A stretch of DNA of 64,000 bases from Rhizobium sp. CCGE 510 (GCF_000292525.1 NZ_AEYF01000005.1:55292-119291), one strand, 5' to 3'; shown: positions 18,221 to 27,835, counted from the stretch's first letter. Numbers and translations are program-made. Notes: generated by a model from the sequence alone, not told the origin.

Positions 18221-19183
18221 ATGTCTGTTTCCGCGAACCCGGACGGCGCGCTGGCCAAGCGCGTCGAAAGACGAGGATCATTCCGGAGTTGGCATCTTGA
18301 GCCGTATGGCCTGGTCATGCCGGCGATGCTCATCCTGGCAATCTTTTTTGCCGGCCCGGCATTCTACAATATTGCGCTCAGCTTTCAGGAACTCAGTCTT
18401 TTCGATCTGGGAAAAGAGGGTCAGTGGGTCGGTTTTGCCAACTTTGCCACCGTCCTCAAAGATGAAGGAATTGCCGGCGCGTTGTTCAACACGGCTTTTC
18501 TGCTGACATTCGTGACGGTCGTCATTCGACTGGCACTCGGGCTTGCGCTCGCGATCCTTCTCAACGCCGAGGTCTTTGCCAGATGGCGCATCGGCTGGCT
18601 CGTCCGGTCGCTGGTCCTTATCCCGTTCGTAACGCCGCCCGTCGTCGCCGTCGCCGCCTGGAAGTGGCTGCTCGACCCCCGCTACGGCGCGGTCAACCAG
18701 TTTCTCCTGTCGACTGGGCTCATCGACAGGGGAATTCCATTCCTTTCCAGGACGTCGACGGTCTGGGGCGCGGTCGAAACCATGTTGATCTGGCGCGAGC
18801 TTCCTTTCGTCATCATCACTTTCCTCGCGGCGCTGCAGTCGATTCCGAGGGAACTCAGGGAAGCGGCCCGCATCGACGGCGCGTCCGAGTTTCAGATACA
18901 CCTGCGCATCATCCTGCCGATGCTGAAGCCAGTGATCGCGGTGGTCGCGCTGCTGACGACGATCTGGACCTTCAACAATTTCGTCTACGTCTGGCTCGCC
19001 ACGCGGGGAGGGCCAGGCGATTACACGCAGGTTCTGGCAACGAAGATGTATACGGTTTCGTTTGTCGACTATCGCGTCGGCGAGGGTGCCGCAATCGGCG
19101 TTCTGATGAGCCTGATGATGTTCGCCTTCGCGCTCATCTACCTCGGGGTTCTTTCCCGCAGGAAACGAGGGGCGTCGTCATGA
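18221..19183 (+). CDS. ABC transporter permease, MalF/UgpA type
   Basis: A 320-residue inner-membrane permease of the CUT1 class with six predicted membrane segments, the first at GLVMPAMLILAIFFAGPAFY. The EAA loop that contacts the ATPase is visible as SIPRELREAARIDGASEFQIH (about residues 206-226). It begins 2 bases after the binding-protein stop and ends overlapping the next permease by ATGA. No ATPase gene follows, so this system must borrow one encoded elsewhere. Confidence 0.92.
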   Translation: MSVSANPDGALAKRVERRGSFRSWHLEPYGLVMPAMLILAIFFAGPAFYNIALSFQELSLFDLGKEGQWVGFANFATVLKDEGIAGALFNTAFLLTFVTVVIRLALGLALAILLNAEVFARWRIGWLVRSLVLIPFVTPPVVAVAAWKWLLDPRYGAVNQFLLSTGLIDRGIPFLSRTSTVWGAVETMLIWRELPFVIITFLAALQSIPRELREAARIDGASEFQIHLRIILPMLKPVIAVVALLTTIWTFNNFVYVWLATRGGPGDYTQVLATKMYTVSFVDYRVGEGAAIGVLMSLMMFAFALIYLGVLSRRKRGASS

Positions 19184-20037
19184 ATGTTTCGATGACGCAT
19201 CGAGCCCGGCATATCAGGTTTGCCAAGGACCTGATCACCGTCGTTCTGGGTATCGGCCTGCTGCTGATTTTGGCGTTCCCCTTCATTTGGGTCGTGCTGA
19301 TTTCCTTCCGCCCGGACAAGGAAATCTTCACCCGGACGTTTCAGCTGTTCACCAGCGTCACCCTGGAAAACTACTACACGCTCCTCCAAAACTCACCCTT
19401 TCCGAACTACCTCAGAAACAGTCTCGTCGTCTGCACGATCTCGACTGTTGCGGCTGTTACCATCTCGCTGATCACGGCCTATGGCTTTTCGCGGAACGGC
19501 GATTTCCGCGGCCGCGGCCTGTTGCTGATCCTGGTGATCTGCACGCAGCTGTTTCCCTACGTGATCCTGATCACGCCGCTTTATTCGATGTTTTTCGCCG
19601 TGGGGCTGATCAACAATCCGCTGAGCCTGGTTCTGTCCTATACAGCGATGAACCTGCCATTCGCCATCTATCTGCTGCTCGGTTATCTCGACACAATTCC
19701 CCAGGATCTCGACGAGGCAGCCAAGCTCGACGGCGCCTCCACGATCCAGATCATCTTCAAGATCATTCTGCCGATCGCCTGGCCGGGTGTGGTGACGGTC
19801 GCGGTCAACGCCTTCGTGTCGGCGTGGGATGAATTTCTGTTTGCCCTGACACTGATGACAGCGGACGAAAACAAGACCGTGCCGGTCGGACTGGCCGGCT
19901 TTTTCGGCGAATACACCACTCAATGGAATCTGGTGATGACGGCATCGGTGATTTCGACGCTGCCGACACTTGTCCTTTTCATGCTGCTTCAGCGAAAGCT
20001 CGTGTCCGATCTCGCGGCCGGTGCAGTGAAGCTGTAG
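19180..20037 (+). CDS. ABC transporter permease, MalG/UgpE type
   Basis: A 285-residue partner permease. It has the long first helix ITVVLGIGLLLILAFPFIWVV, the EAA loop IPQDLDEAAKLDGASTIQI (about residues 169-187) and the C-terminal QRKLVSDLAAGAVKL that ends most MalG-type proteins. ATG at 19180 overlaps the preceding stop (ATGA); the much longer open frame that begins at 18583 is an artefact of reading through the previous gene. The sulfatase gene starts 38 bases downstream. Confidence 0.92.
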   Translation: MNVSMTHRARHIRFAKDLITVVLGIGLLLILAFPFIWVVLISFRPDKEIFTRTFQLFTSVTLENYYTLLQNSPFPNYLRNSLVVCTISTVAAVTISLITAYGFSRNGDFRGRGLLLILVICTQLFPYVILITPLYSMFFAVGLINNPLSLVLSYTAMNLPFAIYLLLGYLDTIPQDLDEAAKLDGASTIQIIFKIILPIAWPGVVTVAVNAFVSAWDEFLFALTLMTADENKTVPVGLAGFFGEYTTQWNLVMTASVISTLPTLVLFMLLQRKLVSDLAAGAVKL

Positions 20038-20075
20038 CGGTGTGAACGCCTCGAACGAACATCGAAGGTCCTTCC

Positions 20076-21569
20076 ATGAACATCATCCTCGTGCTTATCG
20101 ACAGCGTTAACCGCAATGCTCTCTCGGCCTATGGCGGAATCGAGTTCGCGACGCCGAACCTTCAGTCTTTCGCCAACAAGGCGTGGCGTTTCGACAATCA
20201 CTTCGTCGGAAGCCTGCCCTGCATGCCGGCGCGGCGTGAGATTTTTGCCGGCTTCAGCGGCATGCAATGGCGTCCTTGGGGACCACTTGAACCCTTCGAT
20301 CTTCGCCTGCCGAAGCTCCTGGAAAATGCGGGGTACACAACCGCGATCGTCACCGATCACTATCACTACTGGGAGGAGTCGGCGAACGGCTACATCCAGA
20401 GCTTCCAGGGTGCGGAATTCATTCGAGGGCACGAACTGGATTTCTGGGAGCCGCTTGTGCCGGAGGCAGGTCTGCCGCAATGGGTGCACAATATTGAAAA
20501 ATGGCGCCCGGGCTATGGTCACCGCTACTTCTCGAATGTCGCAAACTTCAGGGATGAGGCCGATTTCTTTCCTGCCAAGGTGATAACATCAGCGAGCGAA
20601 TGGCTCGCCAAACCGAAGACCGGAAAGCCGTTCTTCCTGCAGGTCGAGTCCTTCGACGTGCATGAGCCTTTCGATGTCCCGGAGCCCTATGCATCGATGT
20701 ACGGCGACGGTGCGGCGCGCGACCGCTTCACGCTGTGGCCGCCCTATCAGAATGCGGCGCGTCAGGCGGAATTCATGAGCCAGGCGAGCCCCGAGGAGCT
20801 GGCTTTCGTTCGCTCCCAGTATGGCGCCAAGCTGACGATGACGGACCGGTGGCTGGGCAAGCTGTTCACCACCCTGGACGAACTGCAGCTATGGGATGAC
20901 ACGGCCGTTATCGTCACTACAGATCACGGACACGACCTCGGCGAACGGGGCGGCTATGGCAAACAATTCCCGCATTTCGACAGCCATGCGAACATTCCGC
21001 TGCTCGTCTGGCACCCCAGCTTCCAAGGCAATGGCGGCTCGATTCAAAACCTGACATCGACCGTCGACCTCTTCGCGTCGATCCTGGCGATCGCCAGCGT
21101 CGAGCCACCACGAAAGACGCATTCGCATTCATTTCTGCCGCTTCTCAAAGGAGATAACCGCAACGCGCGGAGCACCGTCATTTACGGGACATTCGGACAA
21201 GGCATCTGCTGCACCGATGGCGAATGGACGCTGATCCAGCCGCCAGATCGCCAGAAACCGCTTTACGCCTACTCGACGATGGTGCCGACCACCATCGAGC
21301 CGCCGGACAAGCCGGTCGATCATGGCTACTACATTCCCGGCATCGACATGCCGCAATGGAAAATTCCCATCTCTCCCGACGGTCCTGGAGACAGACGGAA
21401 CCTGGACAGTCAGCCGCTGCTATTTAATCGACGCAATGATCCAGGCCAAAAGCACGACCTCTGGCAAGACCGGCCCGAAGAGCGGGAACGAATGCTGCGT
21501 CTTATGCGGCAAAGCATCGAACGGTACGGTGCACCGGCCGAACTGTTTCAGAGACTGGGATTGGACTAG
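20076..21569 (+). CDS. Sulfatase / phosphonate monoester hydrolase-type enzyme (formylglycine family)
   Basis: A 497-residue cytoplasmic member of the alkaline phosphatase-like sulfatase family. The formylglycine motif is C49-M-P-A-R (CxPxR core), so it needs an anaerobic-independent formylglycine-generating enzyme encoded elsewhere. Metal-site regions are ILVLIDS (D9) at the start and VIVTTDHGHDLGERGGYGK later. The second metal residue after D9 is serine rather than the more common aspartate. No signal peptide is present, so it acts on imported substrate, consistent with the ABC genes upstream. Whether it hydrolyses sulfate esters or phosphonate/phosphate esters cannot be told from sequence alone. 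Confidence 0.85.
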   Translation: MNIILVLIDSVNRNALSAYGGIEFATPNLQSFANKAWRFDNHFVGSLPCMPARREIFAGFSGMQWRPWGPLEPFDLRLPKLLENAGYTTAIVTDHYHYWEESANGYIQSFQGAEFIRGHELDFWEPLVPEAGLPQWVHNIEKWRPGYGHRYFSNVANFRDEADFFPAKVITSASEWLAKPKTGKPFFLQVESFDVHEPFDVPEPYASMYGDGAARDRFTLWPPYQNAARQAEFMSQASPEELAFVRSQYGAKLTMTDRWLGKLFTTLDELQLWDDTAVIVTTDHGHDLGERGGYGKQFPHFDSHANIPLLVWHPSFQGNGGSIQNLTSTVDLFASILAIASVEPPRKTHSHSFLPLLKGDNRNARSTVIYGTFGQGICCTDGEWTLIQPPDRQKPLYAYSTMVPTTIEPPDKPVDHGYYIPGIDMPQWKIPISPDGPGDRRNLDSQPLLFNRRNDPGQKHDLWQDRPEERERMLRLMRQSIERYGAPAELFQRLGLD

Positions 21570-21742
21570 CTTCGAGGATCAGAGCGGTTGCCGATAGGGT
21601 CATTGCCGATTCGACATTTAAAAAAGATGTTAGCGCGCTGTCGAAATCACAGCGGTTCAAACGTCTTGAGATCGCAGACGCGAAGTGCGGTAGGCTGGCC
21701 GCAAGCGTCGCGATCACTCTGTCGGCATGGAGGTTATGAGCC

Positions 21743-22957
21743 ATGAGTGTTTCCTATCGTTGGGTCATCGTCGCCTTGGGCGCCTTGATGTCGTGCGTGG
21801 CCATCGGCGCGATGTTCTCGCTGGCAATTTTCCAGGAGCCGATCGCAACCGCGACTGGCTGGTCGCATGTCGGCATCGCCAGCGCGATGACGCTGAACTT
21901 CATCGTCATGGGTTTCGGCGGGTTTCTCTGGGGTGCAGCCAGCGACCGCTTCGGCCCGCGCATCGTCGTGATGATCGGCTCGGTGCTGCTCGGCCTGGCG
22001 CTTGTGCTGGCCAGCCGCGCCGAGACGCTGCTGCAGTTCCAGCTGACCTACGGCATCCTCGTCGGATTGGCCGCCAGCACCTTCTTCGCGCCGATGATTG
22101 CGGCGACCATCGGCTGGTTCGATGAGAATCGTGGCCTGGCGGTGTCGCTCGTTTCCGCCGGCATGGGCGTTGCGCCGATGACCATTTCGCCTTTCGCGCG
22201 CTGGCTGATCTCGGCCTATGAATGGCGGCCGGCGATGTTGATCATCGGTGTCGCAGCCTGGGTGCTGCTCGTGCCGGCCGCCCTCTTGGTCAGGCGCCCA
22301 CCGGCCCAGGCCGCCGATACCGGCGCCGAATTTGTGGTCGACGACGCCCAGCCACAGCTGTCGAAAGTCTTCCGGTCGCCGCAATTCATCGTGCTCGGCC
22401 TGACCTTCTTTGCCTGCTGTGCGGCGCATTCCGGGCCGATCTTCCACATGGTGAACTACGCGACGATCTGCGGCGTCGCCCCGATGGCGGCCGTCAGCAT
22501 CTACAGCGTCGAGGGCCTGGCGGGCCTCGGCGGTCGGCTGCTTTATGGCAGTCTTGCCGACCGGATCGGCGTGAAGCCGGTTCTGGTCGCCGGGCTGCTG
22601 GTGCAGGCAGGCGCGCTTGCGACCTATCTTTTCGTCAGCCAGCTCACCGAATTCTACGCGCTCGCCATCGTCTTCGGCAGCGCCTATGGCGGTGTGATGC
22701 CGCTCTATGCGGTGCTGGCGCGGGAATATTTCGGGCCGCGCATCCTCGGCACCGTCTTCGGCGCGGCGACGATGCTGTCCAGCCTCGGCATGGCCTTCGG
22801 CCCGCTGATCGGCGGCTGGATCTTCGACACGTTCGCCAATTATTCCTGGCTGTTCATCGGCTCGGCGATGGTCGGGCTCGGGGCTGCGGCGATAGCGCTG
22901 GCTTTCCCGCCGCTTGCGCGCCAGAAGCCGGAGCCGGTCTTCGGGGTGGCTTCGTGA
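21743..22957 (+). CDS. MFS transporter
   Basis: A 404-residue major facilitator protein with about 12 predicted membrane helices, beginning with WVIVALGALMSCVAIGAMFSL. The MFS motif A region appears after helix 2 as GAASDRFGPRIVV, and a second copy in the C-terminal half as YGSLADRIGVKPVL. The subgroup resembles oxalate/formate and monocarboxylate-type carriers. A 173-base gap with nothing notable separates it from the sulfatase, so it may be an independent unit. Direction and substrate are unknown. Confidence 0.88.
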   Translation: MSVSYRWVIVALGALMSCVAIGAMFSLAIFQEPIATATGWSHVGIASAMTLNFIVMGFGGFLWGAASDRFGPRIVVMIGSVLLGLALVLASRAETLLQFQLTYGILVGLAASTFFAPMIAATIGWFDENRGLAVSLVSAGMGVAPMTISPFARWLISAYEWRPAMLIIGVAAWVLLVPAALLVRRPPAQAADTGAEFVVDDAQPQLSKVFRSPQFIVLGLTFFACCAAHSGPIFHMVNYATICGVAPMAAVSIYSVEGLAGLGGRLLYGSLADRIGVKPVLVAGLLVQAGALATYLFVSQLTEFYALAIVFGSAYGGVMPLYAVLAREYFGPRILGTVFGAATMLSSLGMAFGPLIGGWIFDTFANYSWLFIGSAMVGLGAAAIALAFPPLARQKPEPVFGVAS

Positions 22958-23097
22958 TGAGGTGAGATCGGCGAGGTTAGCCCCTCATCCGCCGCCGGCA
23001 CCTTCTCCCCGCTTGCGGGGCGAAGGGGGGCAAGCCGCAGCCTTTCCGTTCCTCGCCGACGTCTCGTAGGGGCACGTCCCCTCTCCCCGTTTTTACG

Positions 23098-24470
23098 CTA
23101 GGGCATATACACATCTCGCAAGGCCCAACCGTCTGCACAGGCTCGGAAGTATTTGAGCCCGTTGAAGAAGGTGATGGGTCCAGGCGGCTTGGAGGAGGCA
23201 TAGCCGTTCCAGCCGCCGAGTTTGGCGATGATCCAGGCAGCCCAGGCGAGCGAAGCTTCGGGATGGGGATTGGATTGCAGCTTGGTCTTGCCCTTGAAGC
23301 GGCTTTCGAGGGCGGCGAGCGTGTTGATCTCGTGGGGACTGAAGGCCATGCTTGCCGGCTGAGGATCGCCGCCGTTGCGGGCCTGCACGAGTTGGAGGAC
23401 GATTGCCGCGGCCTTGGCGGCGATGGCGACGAGCTTTTCCAGCCGCGCCGCCAACTGCAATTGGCTGTCCTCGATCTTGAAGCCCTGCGTCTTCATCACC
23501 CGGAAGAACTACTCGATCATCCAGCGCTGCTTGTACCAGGCGATGATCTGCCAGGCGTCAGTCGCACTGGAGAGCGCATGCGTGGTCAAGAGCAGCCAAT
23601 GCAAGGGCTCGACACCTTCGGGTGCGTCCGGTTCGACGACCTCGACCCAACTGAGCGTAACCCCGTCGGGCAGACCTTCTTCGCGCAGGTTTTGCGGCCG
23701 CCTGATCGTCGCCTGGCCGAAGCGCAGGCACAAAGTTGCCTGCCGCGCGGGATGGTCGGCGCGCTCGCGCAGTTCGATCGTTTGGGTGTCGCAGAACCGA
23801 ACCGTCTCTACGGTATCACGCAGTTTAGAGCCGCCGATGAGTGCGTGGTCATGCATGACCCGCGACAAAAGATCAAAGCGTTGGTCGGGCAGGCGCGCCC
23901 ACATGATAAAGAAGTCGCCCTCGCGGTCGGCGATGGCAGTGACCCGGGCCGCACGCAAAAGCAGCGGTTTGGCCGCCTCCGCCGTCTCCACCCAGCGCCG
24001 CGATTCCTTTTCGTTCAAGGGTCGCTCGGCATGCGGCGTAAGCTCGTCGGTGCCGCGCGTCCACACCTTGCCGCCCACCAGGCCAAGGCAGCTGCCGGTG
24101 TCGGCATCGAGCGCCAGCATCGGATGCAGAAGCAGACCGAAGCAATTGCCTTTCTTGATCTTGCCCAGATCACGCCGGTTGTCCGGCGTCGTCGCAAACT
24201 TGATCTCGCTGGTGTCCTGCAGCGCCAGCACATGTCGACCGGCGACGGCAGACTGCGTTTGATCGCTCCAGCCGTCGATGATCTCTTCCACCCTCACCGC
24301 ACCATTGTTGAGAAAGCGCCCGAACCGGATCTCCTCCGAATGCTTGCCCTCCGCAAGCTGGCGCAAGCAGACCGTTTGGCGCAGCACGATGGCTTGGAGC
24401 AGCGCCGCCCCCCTTTTTCGAGACGACGATCTCCAAACCAACCCAACGAAAAATCCTGGCGCAAGTCCAT
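23098..24470 (-). pseudogene. IS4-family transposase, disrupted by a frameshift and an amber codon
   Basis: Reading from the ATG at 24470 gives MDLRQDFSLGWFGDRRLEK, then the frame must shift by -1 at the A5G6 run (24408-24418) to continue GAALLQAIVLRQ...KHSEEIRFGRFL. The DDE-domain region follows (LALQDTSEIKFAT, TAIADREGDFF). At 23509-23511 an in-frame TAG splits the C-terminal YREK-like region: YKQRWMIE, stop, FFRVMKTQGFKIED. The expected codon there is a glutamine or glutamate. Both halves remain otherwise open, so decay is recent. Programmed slippage at the G-run is possible, but the amber codon alone is enough to kill the protein. Confidence 0.88.
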
Positions 24471-24584
24471 CCGCGACGCTCCCAAATCACAACGTCGCCA
24501 AAAGAACCATAGACACGAAGCCAAAGGAATCCGACCCCCACTGACCGAGTCAATCCGTCGCACCGAGATGTGTATATGCCCTAG
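23098..24584 (-). mobile_element. IS4-family insertion sequence, 1487 bp, inactivated
   Basis: Both ends carry a perfect 21-base inverted repeat beginning CTAGGGCATATACACATCTC (23098-23118 and 24564-24584). The element is flanked by a 10-base direct repeat CGTTTTTACG (23088-23097 and 24585-24594), a length usual for IS4-family target duplications. The single transposase frame fills the element on the minus strand and its stop codon TAG is made by the inverted-repeat end itself. The transposase is broken twice, so the copy cannot move by itself. Intact ends and identical flanks suggest a fairly recent insertion. Confidence 0.92.
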
Positions 24585-24765
24585 CGTTTTTACGGGGAGA
24601 GGGTTAGGGTGAGGGGCTAATTTTAGCCCGAACAGACCGGCCATGGCATCCCCACGACGCAATTCTCCCGCTTTCGTGCATTGCCCTTCGCCGATTTCGA
24701 CTGATAGACTTCCCCAATCTGTTTCATCACCTATGTCTTTGGTTTTTCGGGAGGCTGTCTTAGCC

Positions 24766-25560
24766 ATGGTAGAACTTGCGCAATCGCTGGCATCGATCAA
24801 ACTGCCGGATCTCTCCGGCAAGGCCGTGCTGATCACCGGCGCCTCGACCGGGATCGGGGCGGCGCTCGCCCGCGCTTTTGCGGCTCAAGGCGCCAAGGTC
24901 GGCGTGCATTACAACGCCAGCCGCGAACCGGCGGAGATGCTCGCGGAGGAGATCCGCGCTGCCGGCGGCACCGTGCATCTGATCCAGGGCGACGTATCGC
25001 GAGAGGGCGAGACCGAGCGTGTCGTCGAGGAGACGGCGAAAACCTTCGGTCATCTCGACGGGCTCATCAACAATGCTGGCGGCATGCTCGGGCGCAAGCC
25101 AACCTCGGAATATACCGACGCGCATTATGCCGCGGTGATGGATCTCAACGCCCGCTCGGTGCTGGCGGCAACGCGGGCGGCTCATCCGTGGCTGAAAAAG
25201 CAGGGTGGCTTCATCATCAACACCACCTCGATCGCCGCCCGCAATGGCGGCGGCAACGGGGCGATCCTCTATGCGGCATCGAAGGGCTTCGTCTCGACGA
25301 TCACCCGCGGTCACGCCAAGGAATTCGTCGCCGACAGGATCCGCGTCAATGCGGTGGCGCCTGGCGTCATCGCCACGCCCTTCCACGAGCGCTATACCAA
25401 TGACGAGCAGATGGAGCTGCAGCGCAAGTCGATCCCGATGGGGTTCGTCGGCACATCGGAGGATTGCGTTGGCGCCTATCTCTTCCTCGCCTCGCCGACG
25501 CTGTCCGGCTACATCACCGGCCAGATCATCGAGGTCAATGGCGGCCAGCTGATGCCGTAA
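24766..25560 (+). CDS. SDR-family NAD(P)-dependent oxidoreductase
   Basis: A 264-residue short-chain dehydrogenase. The cofactor motif is TGASTGIG (about residues 24-31), followed by NNAGG, the catalytic serine in NTTSIAA, and YAASKGF with the Tyr-xxx-Lys pair. The C-terminus SGYITGQIIEVNGGQLMP is typical of classical SDRs of the FabG-like group. The ATG at 24766 (MVELAQ) is preferred, with GGGAGG upstream; the frame extends 41 codons further into repeat-derived sequence. Substrate is unknown. It lies just outside the IS and palindrome. Confidence 0.85.
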   Translation: MVELAQSLASIKLPDLSGKAVLITGASTGIGAALARAFAAQGAKVGVHYNASREPAEMLAEEIRAAGGTVHLIQGDVSREGETERVVEETAKTFGHLDGLINNAGGMLGRKPTSEYTDAHYAAVMDLNARSVLAATRAAHPWLKKQGGFIINTTSIAARNGGGNGAILYAASKGFVSTITRGHAKEFVADRIRVNAVAPGVIATPFHERYTNDEQMELQRKSIPMGFVGTSEDCVGAYLFLASPTLSGYITGQIIEVNGGQLMP

Positions 25561-25606
25561 ACGCTTACTCCGCCCGGCCACATCGTTGCCTTTTCCCATT
25601 CATGAG

Positions 25607-25631
25607 GGAACTTTAGAACCACCCTGACGTT
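25607..25631 (+). promoter_or_regulatory. EcfG-type general stress promoter upstream of glgX
   Basis: GGAAC (25607-25611), a 16-base spacer and CGTT (25628-25631) exactly match the alphaproteobacterial EcfG consensus. It lies 32 bases before the glgX ATG and would drive glgX, topoisomerase IB and the LigD polymerase gene, which are tightly packed. Confidence 0.7.
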
Positions 25632-25663
25632 TCCCGCTTGGTCTTTTCATTGAGCGGGGCATC

Positions 25664-27820
25664 ATGAGCTTTTCATTTTCGGAACTCGACTTCCTCAAGC
25701 CGGAGCTGGGGGCGGAGTATACGGGTTCCGGTACCCATTTCGCCGTCTTCTCGGCACATGCGGAACAGATAGAGCTCTGCCTCTTCTCCCCGGACGGAAA
25801 GGATGAGATTGCCCGGATGCCGCTGCCGAAGCGCGAGGGCGACATCTGGTCGGGTTATGTCGCCGGCGTCGGGCCGGGCACCGTCTATGGCTATCGCGCC
25901 CACGGTCCTTACGATCCTGGCGCCGGCCATCGCTTCAATGCCAACAAACTTCTGCTCGATCCCTACGCCAAGCAGGTGACCGGCGAATTACAATGGGACG
26001 ACGCGCTGTTCGGTTATCAGATCGGCGAAGACGACCTTTCCTTCGACGAGCGCGACAGCGCGCCGTTCATGGTCAAGGGCGTGGTCCAGGATCCGGATTT
26101 CGACTGGGCGGGTGAAGAGGCGATCCGCCGGCCCTGGCCCGACACGATCATCTACGAGGCACATGTGCGCGGCCTGACGATGATCCATCCTAAGGTGCCC
26201 GACCGGCTGCGCGGCACCTTTCTCGGCATGTGCAGCGATCCGATCATCGATCATCTCGTCAAGCTCGGCATCTCGGCGATCGAGTTGCTGCCGATCCAAT
26301 ATTTTCTCGACGATCGTTATCTCCTGGATCAGAACCTGAGGAATTACTGGGGCTACCAGACGCTCGGTTTCTTCGCGCCGCAATCGCGCTACATGTCCGG
26401 CGACAAGATCACCGAGATCAAGACCATGGTGCGGAAGTTCCATGCCGCCGGCATCGAGGTCATCATGGATGTGGTCTACAACCACACCGCCGAGGGCAGC
26501 GAGAAAGGCCCGACCCTGTCCTTCCGCGGGCTCGACAATGCCAGCTATTACATCCTATCGCCCGATGATCCGCGCCACACTTTCGATACGACCGGGACCG
26601 GCAATACGCTGAATGTCGCCCATCCGATGGTGATGCGCATGGTGCTCGACAGCCTGCGCTACTGGGTCGGCGTCATGCATATCGACGGCTTCCGCTTCGA
26701 TCTTGCCAGCACGCTCGGGAGGCAGGATTTGGAGTTCGACCGCCAAGGCGGCTTCTTCGGCGCCATTCGCCAGGATCCGATTCTCTCAGGCGTCAAGCTG
26801 ATCGCCGAACCCTGGGATATCGGCGAGGGCGGCTATCAGGTGGGGGGCTTCCCGCATCCCTTCCGCGAGTGGAACGACAAGTTCCGCGACGACGTGCGCC
26901 GATTCTGGAAGGGCGATGGCGGCATGGTGTCGGAGGTGGCGGCCCGCGTCACCGGCTCGGCGCCGCAGTTCAACCATTCCGACCGGGCGGCCACCTCCTC
27001 GGTCAATCTCCTGTCGGCCCATGACGGCTTCACGCTGACGGATACGGTGTCCTTCAACGACAAGCACAATGAGGCGAATGGCGAGGATGGCCGCGACGGC
27101 CATTCCGACAATCATTCCGACAATATGGGCGCCGAGGGCGCAACCGATAATCCAGACATCAATGCCGCCCGCGCCCGGCGCCGGCGCAACATGATTGCGA
27201 CGCTGATGCTCTCCCAGGGTGTGCCGATGATCTTGGCGGGCGACGAGCTTGGCAACAGCCAGGGCGGCAACAACAACGCCTATTGCCAGGACAATGAAAT
27301 CGGCTGGACGGGCTGGGATGGGCTCGACGATCCGTTCCTCGATTTCTGCCGGCAGGCGGTCGCCTTCCGCAAGTCGCATCCGGTGCTGCGGCAGGAGCGG
27401 TTCCTGACCGGCGAGACCAGCGAGGACGGGCGCATCGAGATCGCCTGGTACAAGCCGGACGGCAGCTTCATGGACGACGGCGCCTGGAACGACGATGGAT
27501 TGCAGGTAGTCGGCGTCTATGTCTCAAGGAGCGCGCTTGCACCTGATACCGAGACGATGGACGACCTTTTCCTCGTCTTCAACGCTGGCGGCGATTGCCA
27601 GATCCACCTGCCCGATGTGAATGGGCTGGAAGAGTGGTCGCGGGTTTTCGACACCGGGAAGGAGACGGATGCCTTCGAGGTGCACCATGAGGACAATCCG
27701 GTCATGGTCTATGCCCAGAGCGTAGCGGTCTTTGCGCCGACGGGCCAGACCGAGCCGCCGAAGGACGCGACAAAAGCCGAACGCCGCCGCTGGTTCCAGT
27801 TCGGGCGTCGGAGCAAGTAG
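25664..27820 (+). CDS. glgX: Glycogen debranching enzyme
   Basis: A 718-residue GH13 isoamylase-type enzyme that removes short alpha-1,6 branches left by glycogen phosphorylase. It has an N-terminal CBM48-like domain (FAVFSAHAEQIELCLFSPDG, about residues 26-45), then the GH13 catalytic barrel: VIMDVVYNHTAEGS, the nucleophile region GFRFDLAS, the acid/base region LIAEPWDIG and LLSAHDGFTLTD. Length is slightly above E. coli GlgX because of a C-terminal tail. It stands apart from other glg genes and instead heads a stress-type operon with two DNA-metabolism genes. Confidence 0.95.
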   Translation: MSFSFSELDFLKPELGAEYTGSGTHFAVFSAHAEQIELCLFSPDGKDEIARMPLPKREGDIWSGYVAGVGPGTVYGYRAHGPYDPGAGHRFNANKLLLDPYAKQVTGELQWDDALFGYQIGEDDLSFDERDSAPFMVKGVVQDPDFDWAGEEAIRRPWPDTIIYEAHVRGLTMIHPKVPDRLRGTFLGMCSDPIIDHLVKLGISAIELLPIQYFLDDRYLLDQNLRNYWGYQTLGFFAPQSRYMSGDKITEIKTMVRKFHAAGIEVIMDVVYNHTAEGSEKGPTLSFRGLDNASYYILSPDDPRHTFDTTGTGNTLNVAHPMVMRMVLDSLRYWVGVMHIDGFRFDLASTLGRQDLEFDRQGGFFGAIRQDPILSGVKLIAEPWDIGEGGYQVGGFPHPFREWNDKFRDDVRRFWKGDGGMVSEVAARVTGSAPQFNHSDRAATSSVNLLSAHDGFTLTDTVSFNDKHNEANGEDGRDGHSDNHSDNMGAEGATDNPDINAARARRRRNMIATLMLSQGVPMILAGDELGNSQGGNNNAYCQDNEIGWTGWDGLDDPFLDFCRQAVAFRKSHPVLRQERFLTGETSEDGRIEIAWYKPDGSFMDDGAWNDDGLQVVGVYVSRSALAPDTETMDDLFLVFNAGGDCQIHLPDVNGLEEWSRVFDTGKETDAFEVHHEDNPVMVYAQSVAVFAPTGQTEPPKDATKAERRRWFQFGRRSK

Positions 27821-27835
27821 CGGGTCGCGGAAAAG

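Larger units (their letters stand above)
22977..24620. repeat. Extragenic palindromic element (RIME-like), interrupted by an IS
   Basis: The element begins TTAGCCCCTCA (22977-22987) and ends TGAGGGGCTAA (24610-24620), a perfect 11-base terminal inverted repeat. Removing the IS and one target copy leaves an element of about 147 bases with an internal hairpin (12-base arms, CCCTCTCCCCGT and ACGGGGAGAGGG, TTTT loop). A related but separate copy lies at 39737-39849. Such repeats are common between rhizobial genes. Confidence 0.8.

Noticed and set aside
24408..24418. Programmed frameshift as proof of an active transposase
   Set aside because: The slippery run does not fit the classic heptamer, and the separate amber codon blocks full-length product anyway.
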